The position numbers were made by a program, and so were the translations under genes. Positions 53,673-62,032 of a stretch of 64,000 nucleotides of DNA are shown piece by piece. Source of the stretch: Bacillota bacterium (GTDB taxonomy: Bacteria; Bacillota; Clostridia; Acetivibrionales; DSM-1351); NCBI GenBank assembly GCA_023393115.1, contig JAEWMS010000030.1:62001-126000 (forward strand), written 5' to 3'. The notes under the pieces were generated by a model. The model searched no databases and was not told the origin of the DNA. It saw only the letters and a list, made by a program, of their open reading frames with translations. Position 1 is the stretch's first letter; each line of letters starts with the position of its first letter.

Positions 53673-54989
53673 CTAACAATTATGCTTACGTTCAATAATT
53701 CTGTTCATTCCAGCAATACCCGCTGTCAGCACCATCGCTGAAACTATAAATAACAGCTGCAGGCTTCCAATGGAAAAACCATGAAAAGAAGTACCGAAAG
53801 TGGGAGTGAGCTTTATAAAATAAGAGCCTGCCAGAGTCCCGGCAAATCCGAATATTCCGTTAACGGCCGAAGAAAACCCCATATAAACCGACTTGTTCTC
53901 AGCAGGTGCAAAACCATACTGTATATTATTGATTGAAATATTTATACCTGAAATTGCTGCTCCACCTAAAATATGAGCAATGGGAAGCAACAGAAAAACA
54001 TTATCAACATCTATCAAAAACCATGTAAAATAACATAGGACCTGAATAAGCATCATCATTTTTAGAAGGTACATCCAGGACTTTTTATCGGCCAGCCTGC
54101 CCCAATATCTCACCGAAACCACACTGGAGACTGATGCCAAAACAAGCATAAGCGTTATGTAACCGTAACCCATTTCCAACTTTGAAACCATATACACAGA
54201 GGTGAATGGAGCTGCCAACTGGTACCCCACATTCCAGATAAGCATGACAATAACAACTCCCCTATACCTCCTGTTTCGTAACGGCAGCAGGATAAATTCC
54301 TTAACATTTATATCTTTGCCGGCTTGTGGATAAATGGGCTCCTTCATGCTGGAAAATAGGATAAAATTTACTATTGCGGCTGACATAACAAAAACATATA
54401 TTACTAAAAACCCTGTAAAATCTTGTCCGACTTTCTGAAATCTGTCCAAAACCTGTCCCATAAGCAGGGTTATACAGGTTACCACTCCCAATACAATAGC
54501 TTCTCTCCGGCCGAAGTAGGAGCCTCTGATATTCTCCGGAGTAATGGACAGAAGCCAGGTCTGTGACGCGGGTATTGTAAAGGCCAGAAAAAGGTTTGAA
54601 CCCAGAAATGTAATCACTAATAATGAAATTTTAACTGACTGCTCAACCCTTATCAGCGGTATAAAAATCATCAATCCCAGCAAAAACCTTCCAATAAAAC
54701 AGAATAAGCAGGTAATCAGCTTTCTGTTTCGCATTTTTTCAAATGCAACCGGAGAAAAAGCTGATATTATTCCAGCCAAAACAGGTATAGCTGATATTAT
54801 TCCGGCTATTTCATCATGAGCCCCCAGATATTTTGCATAACCCACCAAAAACGCTCCACTTGTTAAGGTAAGAATGCTTCTGGCTGTGCAGCCCTCAAAA
54901 ACGGAAATTTTACGAGAAAACCGCATTTCAGCTTCACTGAGGGTTCTGCTGTCAAAGTATACTTTTTTAATAAAGCCGGATATATTCAC
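53673..54989 (-). CDS. Major facilitator superfamily transporter (MFS)
   Basis: A 438-residue membrane protein with about 12 segments. It resembles sugar-associated MFS proteins found beside glycosidase genes (GCTARSILTLTSGAFLVGYAKYLG near the N-terminus is the first segment). The GTG at 54989 follows GGGGG by six bases; a frame open to 55031 would begin inside a terminator, so I reject it. The substrate may be a monosaccharide for the downstream cluster, but this is inference from position. Confidence 0.82.
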   Translation of the reverse strand: MNISGFIKKVYFDSRTLSEAEMRFSRKISVFEGCTARSILTLTSGAFLVGYAKYLGAHDEIAGIISAIPVLAGIISAFSPVAFEKMRNRKLITCLFCFIGRFLLGLMIFIPLIRVEQSVKISLLVITFLGSNLFLAFTIPASQTWLLSITPENIRGSYFGRREAIVLGVVTCITLLMGQVLDRFQKVGQDFTGFLVIYVFVMSAAIVNFILFSSMKEPIYPQAGKDINVKEFILLPLRNRRYRGVVIVMLIWNVGYQLAAPFTSVYMVSKLEMGYGYITLMLVLASVSSVVSVRYWGRLADKKSWMYLLKMMMLIQVLCYFTWFLIDVDNVFLLLPIAHILGGAAISGINISINNIQYGFAPAENKSVYMGFSSAVNGIFGFAGTLAGSYFIKLTPTFGTSFHGFSIGSLQLLFIVSAMVLTAGIAGMNRIIERKHNC

Positions 54990-55029
54990 AATAAACCCCC
55001 ATAAAGTAAAGAAAATTCGTTTAAAAAGC

Positions 55030-55070
55030 ATATGCCTGAATTTGCAGCTTATCTGAAAATTCAGGCATAT
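55030..55070 (-). terminator. Terminator of the mutarotase-kinase cluster
   Basis: A 14-bp perfect stem (ATATGCCTGAATTT at 55030-55043, AAATTCAGGCATAT at 55057-55070) with a 13-nt loop, followed on the minus strand by GCTTTTTAAACG. Confidence 0.85.
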
Positions 55071-55115
55071 ATCGCTTCCTTCTTTTCTTATGTCAAATAC
55101 TATAAAATTGAACTA

Positions 55116-55547
55116 TTACTCCACTACAACACCCTTCTTTAAAATGATATTGGCGTAGAGGGCAGCCTCGCTTGTTGCTATCACTGCATATGCACTCTTG
55201 GTTCTTTCATAGAAAGCAAATCTTTCTATGTTCTCTATCTTGTTATACCTTGGTTCGTGCTTATTGATAATATCTCTGTAAACCTCCCAGATAGGAGTCT
55301 CAACCGTGTCTCCCGGAACTACTTCCATAAGCGCCACAGGCTTTTCAACGTATGGGTCAAGAGGGAAAAACTTAAGTATTGCATCCAATACCTCAGGAAC
55401 GCCATGCCCATCCAGTCTTATTACTTTCTTTCCAAATGTACCCGAAGGAAAATTTCCATCGGCAATAACAATTTCATCACTATGCCCCATCTCCATGAGA
55501 GTCTTCAGAAGTTCTGGGGTTAGGATCGAAGGAATCCCCTTTAACAT
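55116..55547 (-). CDS. fucU: RbsD/FucU-family sugar mutarotase
   Basis: Speeds up interconversion of sugar anomers, in FucU of L-fucose. The 143-residue protein has the FucU-type signature ILTPELLKTLMEMGHSDEIV with the catalytic histidine, IADGNFP, and FAFYERTKSAYAV-like FAFYERTKSAYA at the end. This is the FucU side of the family, not RbsD, but the exact sugar cannot be read from sequence. L-galactose, the 6-hydroxy form of L-fucose, is an equally possible substrate. GGAGG precedes the ATG. It is last in the minus-strand cluster. Confidence 0.88.
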   Translation of the reverse strand: MLKGIPSILTPELLKTLMEMGHSDEIVIADGNFPSGTFGKKVIRLDGHGVPEVLDAILKFFPLDPYVEKPVALMEVVPGDTVETPIWEVYRDIINKHEPRYNKIENIERFAFYERTKSAYAVIATSEAALYANIILKKGVVVE

Positions 55548-55633
55548 ATATCCTCCTTACCGCAAGCGGATTAAATTTTTGATTATTCGTTTAGTGTATT
55601 TGCTTAGTTTATACGTTTGGTTATTGGTTTAAT

Positions 55634-56647
55634 TTATTTTGTTATTTCACCGTTAAGGTCCCACAGATCGGTCCAGTCTTTTGCTCCATCCCACAAGAAA
55701 ACCTGACCCTTTATCAGACGGCAGTTCTTATCCACACCCTCGATTTTCTTCATTTCCTCTTCTGTCAGTGGATCCTCAACTGCACATCTGAGGTTGCTTG
55801 CATATTCGTTTCTGTGAATTGAGAACGGTATTGGTGTCTGTCCTCTTTGAACAGCCCATTTAATACATATAACTGCAGGATGAACATTGTGAGCCTTTGC
55901 TATTTCTACAATAACAGGTTCCTGTATATCTACATAATCATCTGCTGTCTTGTCACGGTCAGGTCTTGTTGGTGAACCGATAGGACAAAAACCGATAGGC
56001 TGAATACCATGTTCAAGTACGAATTGGAACAATTCAGGCTGTTGGAAGCATGGATGTAGCTCCATCTCTATGGCAGATGGCATGATGGTGGCATATTTAA
56101 ACAATTCCTTTAATTTCGGAATAGTCATATTTGAGGCTCCGATATGCTTTACATAGCCAGCCTTCTGAAGTCTTTCCATCTGGTACCAGGTTTCCATGTA
56201 CTGTTCAATTGAGAAAGGCCTTGCATCCTTATTATGATAGTCAGGTGCAGCTCCTTTAGGATGGAAATTTCTGAAGGGCCAGTGCACAAAGTACAAATCT
56301 ATGTAATCAAGGCGCAAATCCTTCAAGGTTTTTGCACAGGACAACATTACATCTCCTTTCCCGTGCATATCATTCCATACCTTTGAGGTAATAAAGAGTT
56401 CCTCTCTTTTGATTCCTGACTTCATTATGTCTTCGAAAACTTCACCTATTAAATGCTCATTTCCGTATACTGATGCACAGTCAAACAATCTAAAACCCAC
56501 TTCTGCAGCACCTTTAACTGCCGCTGCTATATCCTCAGCTGAAAACCTGTCTGAACCAAAGGTGCCCATACCTATAGCAGGCATCTTGTCTCCTCCACGC
56601 AGCACTCTCTGTGGAACCAAACCTGGATTGATCATATCGTTACTCAT
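55634..56647 (-). CDS. Aldo/keto reductase
   Basis: An NAD(P)H-dependent oxidoreductase (337 residues, TIM barrel). The catalytic tetrad is visible: D in FDCASVYGNE (with Y), K in ITSKVWN, H in YFVHWPF. It is of the aldose-reductase-like (AKR) kind, so it probably reduces an aldose to an alditol or the reverse. AAAGGAG precedes the ATG. It lies between the FucU-type mutarotase and the GatZ-like gene, which fits a role in sugar conversion. Confidence 0.9.
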   Translation of the reverse strand: MSNDMINPGLVPQRVLRGGDKMPAIGMGTFGSDRFSAEDIAAAVKGAAEVGFRLFDCASVYGNEHLIGEVFEDIMKSGIKREELFITSKVWNDMHGKGDVMLSCAKTLKDLRLDYIDLYFVHWPFRNFHPKGAAPDYHNKDARPFSIEQYMETWYQMERLQKAGYVKHIGASNMTIPKLKELFKYATIMPSAIEMELHPCFQQPELFQFVLEHGIQPIGFCPIGSPTRPDRDKTADDYVDIQEPVIVEIAKAHNVHPAVICIKWAVQRGQTPIPFSIHRNEYASNLRCAVEDPLTEEEMKKIEGVDKNCRLIKGQVFLWDGAKDWTDLWDLNGEITK

Positions 56648-56721
56648 AATACCCGTCTCCTTTATATATAATTTTTTCGTTATATTAATCCGGTAAATAA
56701 TAACCGGGTTCTGCTATATTA

Positions 56722-58044
56722 CTATTTAGCTTCTGTAGCATATAAATAGTCATCAATACAATTGATTACACGGTCCTTTAATAGACTCTCCGGGTCATTT
56801 ACCAGCTCTCCGCTCCTCACCTTCCTGTACTGAATAGGCATGTATTCACTCAGCAGGGAAAAGGGAATTGTTACAGCTTTCAAATTCTTAATTAATCTCT
56901 TTACTGCATTTTGAACATTTGAGTCAGGCAGATAGTATCTGCACCTGTCCGAAAAACTGTACTTCCTGGCAAATCTTATTTTTGATCCACTGCCATGATA
57001 ATGCTTTCTCCAGTTCTCAGGGTTCTGAAGCATTGCTTCATCAAATACATTTATAAGATTTGACAGGTGAATATCAGGATCATATTTAAAGAGTTCTTCT
57101 TCTATCATGCTCAGGGCAAACAAACCTTCCCTCAATGCAAAGGTCAAAGCCGGTCCTACCTTCAGAATAGCTATTCCGTCCTCAACCATTTCCTTAAGAG
57201 CTGTGGGAGTCTGATAATCTGTAGAATGTCCTTCAAAAACCAGGTTAGGATACTTCTTCAAAGACTGGCACAATTCTTTCGCAGCTTTCCGGTCATATTC
57301 ATGTATTGTTTCATCACCGAATTCAACTCCCGGCTGTACCACAACAGCAATAACATTTGCCCAGGCCTTTTGCAGCCCCAGCTTATAGAATGCCTGCCGG
57401 AAGGTTTCAACGGTGGCTTCAAAATCACTTACCCTTGTAACCTGGATGCCCTCTTCCTCCTCCTGACTTCCCCCTGGAATTGGCACTTCACTGCCCACAA
57501 TATATACCGGTTGCAATGCACTTTCATCGATTTTTAGCAGTTCGGCATATGCCTCCTCGGCTACCTTGCAAAGCACTGCTCCCCTCTCGGCTATAACACC
57601 TGTATCAAGCTTTTCATTTATATTGTCATCAGCAAGATGCATGCTGGTATCTATATGTATTTTAGTAAATCCTGCTAAAACGTACTGTCTTATTAATTCA
57701 CAAGATTTTTCCATAGCTGTTTCAGACTTTTCGTTTTTCCACGTGAGAGGTCCCAGATGGTCTCCTCCAAGTAAGAGCTTTTCTGTAGGAAACTGTACTT
57801 TTTGAGCTAGATTGGACACAAATGCTTTGAAATCCTCCGGCTTCATGCCCGTATAGCCTCCGAACTGATTTACCTGATTTGCTGTTGCTTCAATCAGTAC
57901 ATAACCTTCAGTTTTTAATGCTCTTTCCATTGCAGCCTCAATTACATATTCATTTGCACTACAGGCCGAATATATCCCTGCCGGAATTCCCTGTTTCTGT
58001 TTTAAAACCAAATTCTTTAAAGGATGCAAACCTTTTATCGTCAT
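56722..58044 (-). CDS. GatZ/KbaZ-like protein (tagatose-bisphosphate aldolase family)
   Basis: A 440-residue protein of the GatZ/KbaZ family, first described as the non-catalytic subunit of class II D-tagatose-1,6-bisphosphate aldolase; some members are reported to epimerise ketose phosphates. Family motifs are GIYSACSANEYVIEAAMERA, LLGGDHLGPLTW, FTKIHIDTSMHL, FEGHSTDYQT and HGSGSKIRF. No GatY/KbaY catalytic subunit is encoded in this window, so it may act alone or with a distant partner. AGGAGG is six bases before the ATG at 58044. It begins 10 bp after the dehydrogenase gene. Confidence 0.88.
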   Translation of the reverse strand: MTIKGLHPLKNLVLKQKQGIPAGIYSACSANEYVIEAAMERALKTEGYVLIEATANQVNQFGGYTGMKPEDFKAFVSNLAQKVQFPTEKLLLGGDHLGPLTWKNEKSETAMEKSCELIRQYVLAGFTKIHIDTSMHLADDNINEKLDTGVIAERGAVLCKVAEEAYAELLKIDESALQPVYIVGSEVPIPGGSQEEEEGIQVTRVSDFEATVETFRQAFYKLGLQKAWANVIAVVVQPGVEFGDETIHEYDRKAAKELCQSLKKYPNLVFEGHSTDYQTPTALKEMVEDGIAILKVGPALTFALREGLFALSMIEEELFKYDPDIHLSNLINVFDEAMLQNPENWRKHYHGSGSKIRFARKYSFSDRCRYYLPDSNVQNAVKRLIKNLKAVTIPFSLLSEYMPIQYRKVRSGELVNDPESLLKDRVINCIDDYLYATEAK

Positions 58045-58054
58045 TTTGTACCTC

Positions 58055-59101
58055 CTATTCATTCACTATAAGTACTTTACCTTTAACGGTTCCCGGAACC
58101 TTGAACATATCAAAACCGTCCTTGATGTTATTGAGCGGCACTTTTTTGAATATAAAGCTTTCATCAAATTTCAAGGCTCCCGTTGAAAAATAGTGAGCAG
58201 TCAAATCCCACTCTCTGCCCGGGAAGGGTGCGCTATATGACATCCATGAGCCTGTGAGTTTGAATTCCTTACGGTTCATATTTTCAAACAGTCGTGGAGT
58301 GAATACCAAATCCTTTGTGGGAGTTCCAATGAAGCAAACTCCGGATTTATTGCCTGCCAGTTCAAAAGCAAGCTTCATGGTTATATCAACTCCGGCAGTT
58401 TCATATACAAAACCGAAGCCTTTTTTGTTGGTCAGTTTATCAACCTGCTCTTTAAAATCTTTATCAAGAGTATTAATTGTCACATCAGCGCCAAGCTTTT
58501 GAGCCAGTGCCAGTCTGTCATTGTCTATATCAAATACAAAAACTCTTTTTGCACCGAATATCCTGGCCCACTGAGCCGTAAACATACCCACTGTGCCTCC
58601 GCCAAGTATGGCTACATCCTCTCCGCCATGATAATCGGCACACAATAGTCCGTGCAAAGCTACCGTTGCAGGTTCGAAAAATGCTCCCTGCTCAAAGGTA
58701 ACGCTGTCATCAAATTTTACAACATTCTTTTCAGGCATTTTCACATACTCTGCAAAGCTTCCGTTTTCTCTGGAGCCAATAAAGCTGTAATGTTTACACA
58801 GAGAATAGTTTCCTTTCTGGCAGTCTTCACATTTCATACAGGGAACCAAAGGTACCCCGGCCACTCTGTCTCCTACCTCCACAGAAGTTACTCCTTCACC
58901 TATCCCGGCAACTTCACCTGAAAATTCATGTCCCAGAACTATGGGAAAAAAGTGTGCACCGTCACCCAAAACTCTTGGAATATCAGAACCGCATATGCCT
59001 GTAGCCTTAACCCTTACAAGTACTTCTCCCTTTCCGGGTACAGGCGTTGGAATCTCCTCATATCTCAAATCATCCCTTGCATGTAATACTCCCGCTTTCA
59101 T
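58055..59101 (-). CDS. Zinc-dependent polyol dehydrogenase, GatD-like
   Basis: A 348-residue medium-chain dehydrogenase. It has the catalytic zinc ligands (GICGSD, VLGHEFSGEVAGIGEGV), four cysteines for the structural zinc (CMKCEDCQKGNYSLC), and the NAD fold AILGGGTVGMFTAQWARIFGA. It resembles galactitol-1-phosphate 5-dehydrogenases and other polyol dehydrogenases; the absence of a PTS component nearby suggests that a free polyol is the substrate. GGAGGG precedes the ATG. It lies 25 bp after the kinase gene. Confidence 0.9.
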   Translation of the reverse strand: MKAGVLHARDDLRYEEIPTPVPGKGEVLVRVKATGICGSDIPRVLGDGAHFFPIVLGHEFSGEVAGIGEGVTSVEVGDRVAGVPLVPCMKCEDCQKGNYSLCKHYSFIGSRENGSFAEYVKMPEKNVVKFDDSVTFEQGAFFEPATVALHGLLCADYHGGEDVAILGGGTVGMFTAQWARIFGAKRVFVFDIDNDRLALAQKLGADVTINTLDKDFKEQVDKLTNKKGFGFVYETAGVDITMKLAFELAGNKSGVCFIGTPTKDLVFTPRLFENMNRKEFKLTGSWMSYSAPFPGREWDLTAHYFSTGALKFDESFIFKKVPLNNIKDGFDMFKVPGTVKGKVLIVNE

Positions 59102-59126
59102 ATAAACCCTCCAGTCGTTTTAAAAC

Positions 59127-60638
59127 TCATATTTTTTGCATTGTATCTTTCAATTTTTCATACAGCTCTATATAAATTTCATAATTCTTTTTGTAAGTTT
59201 CATGAGCTTTCATATCTGGCTCATGGGTACGTGTGATTACAATGGTTTTATCAACAGCTTGGTCAAAACTCTTGTACAGCCCTGTTCCAACACCGGCAAG
59301 TATTGCCGCTCCAAGTGTGGTCGCCGTATCAGAAGTTGGAACCTTGATGACCTTGCCTGTAACATCAGCCTTTATTTGAGTCCAAAGTCGGCTATTGGCG
59401 GCTCCACCCATGGCTACCAATTCGTCTACAGTAACATCAGCTTCCTCAGCAGTTCTCATATTGTGCTGAAGAGCAAAAGCACAACCCTCCATCACGGCTC
59501 TAATCATGTGAGCCCTTGTTTTGTTGTAGCCCAGACCGAAAAATACTCCTTTTGCGTTCTTATCCCATAGAGGTGATCTCTCGCCTGCCATATAAGGCAA
59601 AAATATGAGACCATCCGAACCGGCAGATATTTTTTCAGCCTCGATATCCATAACATTAAATGGATTTGATCCTGTCGCTTTTGCCACTGAATCCTCAAAA
59701 GCTCCCAGTTCTTCCCTGAACCACTTTATGGCTCCTCCTCCACCAACGGTACCTCCCTGTAAAAGCCACAGTTTGGGAACAACGTGATAACCTAAAATTA
59801 GTTTTGGATGGGCAACAGCAGCCTCCAGACATATGCTCATACCGCCTGCCTGCCCACCCTGCTCCTGGGTTTGCCCAACCTTAACCACGCCTGCACCAAG
59901 AGTTCCACAGGATGCATCCAAGCCTCCAGCTACTACCGGTGTTCCTGCTGCCAGTCCAGTTAAGGCTGCAGCCTCGGTGGTAACTTCGCCAATCACCTCA
60001 TGACACTGGAACAGTTCAGGAAGCTTCTTCCTGTCAAAGCCAAGCTCCTGACAGAAGTCATCATCCCACTTTCCCTCATTCATATTAAAGGAATGTATAC
60101 CATAGCCCTGAGATAAATCCTGAGTTATCTTTCCGGTGAGTTTGTATGCTATAAAGCTGTTGCTCTGCAAAAACTTATAGGTGGCATTATAAACTTCAGG
60201 CATATTCTTTCTGAACCATACAAATTTCGGTGTGGAATAAGATGGCTCAAAGGAATTGCCACTCAGATTAAATATTCTGTCAAAGCCCACTCTTTCAATA
60301 GTATCCTTGCATATATCCGCTGCTCTTGTATCCATCCAGATCGGTGTGTTATGTAATACTCTGCCGCTTTTATCCACAGGTATTGCAGACCAGCTCTGTC
60401 CGTCAATTCCTATTCCCTTTATCTGCTTAGCATCAATTTTGCCCTTGAATATTGCTTCCTTTGTGGCTGCACATATACTCTCCCACCATTCATTCGGGTT
60501 TTGTTCCACATGCCCCGGAGCGGGATAATAAACCTTGTACTCCTTGGTTGACTGCGCTATTACCACTCCCTGCAGATCGAAAATCGCCACTTTGCAGGCA
60601 GAAGTACCAATGTCAATTCCTAATAATAAATTTTCCAT
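59127..60638 (-). CDS. xylB: FGGY carbohydrate kinase, xylulokinase-like
   Basis: Uses ATP to phosphorylate a sugar or ketose. The 503-residue protein has the FGGY layout: LLGIDIGTSACKVAIFD (phosphate 1), IGIDGQSWS, WMDTRAA (sugar contact), GGLDASCGTLGAG and the C-terminal VAMGGAANSRLW. The fit is best to xylulokinases, but FGGY specificity is hard to read, and the neighbours point to another ketose. GGAGA is five bases before the ATG at 60638. It leads the five-gene cluster, about 90 bp after a LacI-type operator. Ribulokinase (araB) seems less likely. Confidence 0.82.
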   Translation of the reverse strand: MENLLLGIDIGTSACKVAIFDLQGVVIAQSTKEYKVYYPAPGHVEQNPNEWWESICAATKEAIFKGKIDAKQIKGIGIDGQSWSAIPVDKSGRVLHNTPIWMDTRAADICKDTIERVGFDRIFNLSGNSFEPSYSTPKFVWFRKNMPEVYNATYKFLQSNSFIAYKLTGKITQDLSQGYGIHSFNMNEGKWDDDFCQELGFDRKKLPELFQCHEVIGEVTTEAAALTGLAAGTPVVAGGLDASCGTLGAGVVKVGQTQEQGGQAGGMSICLEAAVAHPKLILGYHVVPKLWLLQGGTVGGGGAIKWFREELGAFEDSVAKATGSNPFNVMDIEAEKISAGSDGLIFLPYMAGERSPLWDKNAKGVFFGLGYNKTRAHMIRAVMEGCAFALQHNMRTAEEADVTVDELVAMGGAANSRLWTQIKADVTGKVIKVPTSDTATTLGAAILAGVGTGLYKSFDQAVDKTIVITRTHEPDMKAHETYKKNYEIYIELYEKLKDTMQKI

Positions 60639-60730
60639 GGCTGTCTCCATTTCTAAAATCTAATAGAATCCTGTTTATTTCGAGTCTTGAGCACAGCGTT
60701 ACGTTTTCTGTAATATTATATAACTATAAC

Positions 60731-60742
60731 TAAACGTTTCGC
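60731..60742. promoter_or_regulatory. LacI-type operator upstream of the kinase cluster
   Basis: TAAACGTTTCGC has the central AAACGTTT of LacI-family sites and agrees with the site at 61820-61831 (read inverted, TAAACGTTTTGC) at 11 of 12 positions. The two flank the regulator gene. Confidence 0.6.
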
Positions 60743-60759
60743 TCTCGTCCAAAAATATC

Positions 60760-60782
60760 CGAGAAACACTCACTGTTTCTCG
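60760..60782 (-). terminator. Terminator of the LacI-type regulator gene
   Basis: CGAGAAACA (60760-60768) pairs perfectly with TGTTTCTCG (60774-60782) around a 5-nt loop, followed on the minus strand by GATATTTTTGG. It lies 8 bp past the stop codon. Confidence 0.85.
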
Positions 60783-60789
60783 TGAAATT

Positions 60790-61803
60790 TTAGTAGTTAG
60801 TATCCAACTTTTTCACTGATTCCTTCATCATTAGCTCGGTTTTCAGACGGATCATGGATGGGAAGTTTGAGGTATCCCCCTTAAGTCTTTTCAAAATGGT
60901 ATTCGCAGCAACTTCACCAATTTGTTGAACCGGCTGAATTACTATGGATAATGGAGGTTTTACAACTTTTGATAGCTGAAGATTATCGAAACCGATAAAA
61001 GAGAGATCATCGGGAATCCTAATGTTACCCTCATTAACTGCCATCAACGCCCCCAGTGTCATTTCATAATTTGTAACCAGAACGGCCGTCGGGGGCTCCT
61101 CCATTTTCATCAGTTTCCCCAGCAGCCTGTACCCGCTTTCAACCTGATAATCCCCTTTTTTGACCAGGCTTAAGTCAATTGACATATTGTAATCCTCGTG
61201 TACTCTTTCGTACCCCTTTAGTCGCTCCTGGGCAGTATATATGTCATCAGGACCACAGATAATGCCAATCCTCTTGTGCCCCAGAATAATTAGCTGTTCA
61301 ACGGCATTATAGGCTGCGTTGAGATTATCCACCAGTACGGTATCACAGTCTATATTCTTTAAGGCTCTGTCAATCAGAACTACAGGAATGTTTCTTTTGA
61401 TAACCGAATTTATCGCATCGGAATCATTTCCCATTGGCATTGTTATAATGCCGTCCACCATTTTTTTTAATAAAAAATCAAGCTTTTGTTTTTCCAGATC
61501 CTTATCTTCTTTATAGTCACAAATTATTGTACTGTAGCCGCTTTTAATCAAAACGCTTTCAATATTTGATACAATGCTTGTAAAAAAAATATTTTCAAGA
61601 CTGGGGATCAATAGACCAATTGTCATTGTCTTGCTGGTCTTCAGCCCCCTGGCTATTTCATTTACTTCAAATCCAAGTTCCTTGATTACTTTATCTATGA
61701 TTTTGCGGTTTTCCTCAAGGACATTACCACCATTGATGTATTTGGATATTGTTGCAATTGAGAGTCCTGACTTACTGGCAACATCCTTTATTGTTACAGA
61801 AAT
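60790..61803 (-). CDS. LacI-family repressor with probable ATT start codon
   Basis: A 337-residue regulator, the usual length for LacI proteins, but its helix-turn-helix has no ATG, GTG or TTG start. The frame continues upstream of the first ATG (61626) through 59 codons that encode a perfect LacI headpiece: VTIKDVASKSGLSIATISKY and ARGLKTSKTMTIGLLIPSLE. The best start is ATT at 61803, four bases after AAGGTGA; no other start lies between it and the stop codon upstream. The sensor domain (60-337) ends with ISFIGFDNLQLSKVVKPPLS-type LacI motifs. It probably represses the kinase cluster and itself. Confidence 0.82.
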   Translation of the reverse strand: MSVTIKDVASKSGLSIATISKYINGGNVLEENRKIIDKVIKELGFEVNEIARGLKTSKTMTIGLLIPSLENIFFTSIVSNIESVLIKSGYSTIICDYKEDKDLEKQKLDFLLKKMVDGIITMPMGNDSDAINSVIKRNIPVVLIDRALKNIDCDTVLVDNLNAAYNAVEQLIILGHKRIGIICGPDDIYTAQERLKGYERVHEDYNMSIDLSLVKKGDYQVESGYRLLGKLMKMEEPPTAVLVTNYEMTLGALMAVNEGNIRIPDDLSFIGFDNLQLSKVVKPPLSIVIQPVQQIGEVAANTILKRLKGDTSNFPSMIRLKTELMMKESVKKLDTNY

Positions 61804-61819
61804 AAAATCACCTTCTATC

Positions 61820-61831
61820 GCAAAACGTTTA
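61820..61831. promoter_or_regulatory. LacI-type operator upstream of its own gene
   Basis: GCAAAACGTTTA contains AAAACGTTT and matches the site at 60731-60742 on the other strand. It lies 16 bp upstream of the probable ATT start, in the expected place for self-repression. Confidence 0.6.
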
Positions 61832-61968
61832 ACTCTGTAATCATAATATCAAATTACTACTTCAAAGTCAATAACTTCCCTATTATAACCTGTACTTGGT
61901 AATTACCCGTGCCAGACTTACACTGGCAAGTGTGCTCCAGCTTCGCTGGGTGTACCAACAATTAAAAT

Positions 61969-62016
61969 GCCTCACCATTAACAAAGGATTAGCTATCAAA
62001 TGTTATATGGTGAGGC
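61969..62016. terminator. Stem-loop after the second GH95 gene
   Basis: GCCTCACCAT (61969-61978) pairs perfectly with ATGGTGAGGC (62007-62016) with a 28-nt loop. On the minus strand it is followed by ATTTTAATTG, a weak U-tract; on the plus strand TTATTTTTTAG follows. Confidence 0.6.
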
Positions 62017-62032
62017 TACGTTATTTTTTAGC

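Noticed and set aside
55031..55032. Longer MFS start at 55031
   Set aside because: The first codons would lie inside the terminator stem at 55030-55070, while the GTG at 54989 has a good ribosome binding site.
60731..60742. CcpA catabolite-repression site
   Set aside because: It resembles the general LacI-family site, but its twin upstream of the LacI gene makes the local repressor the simpler explanation.
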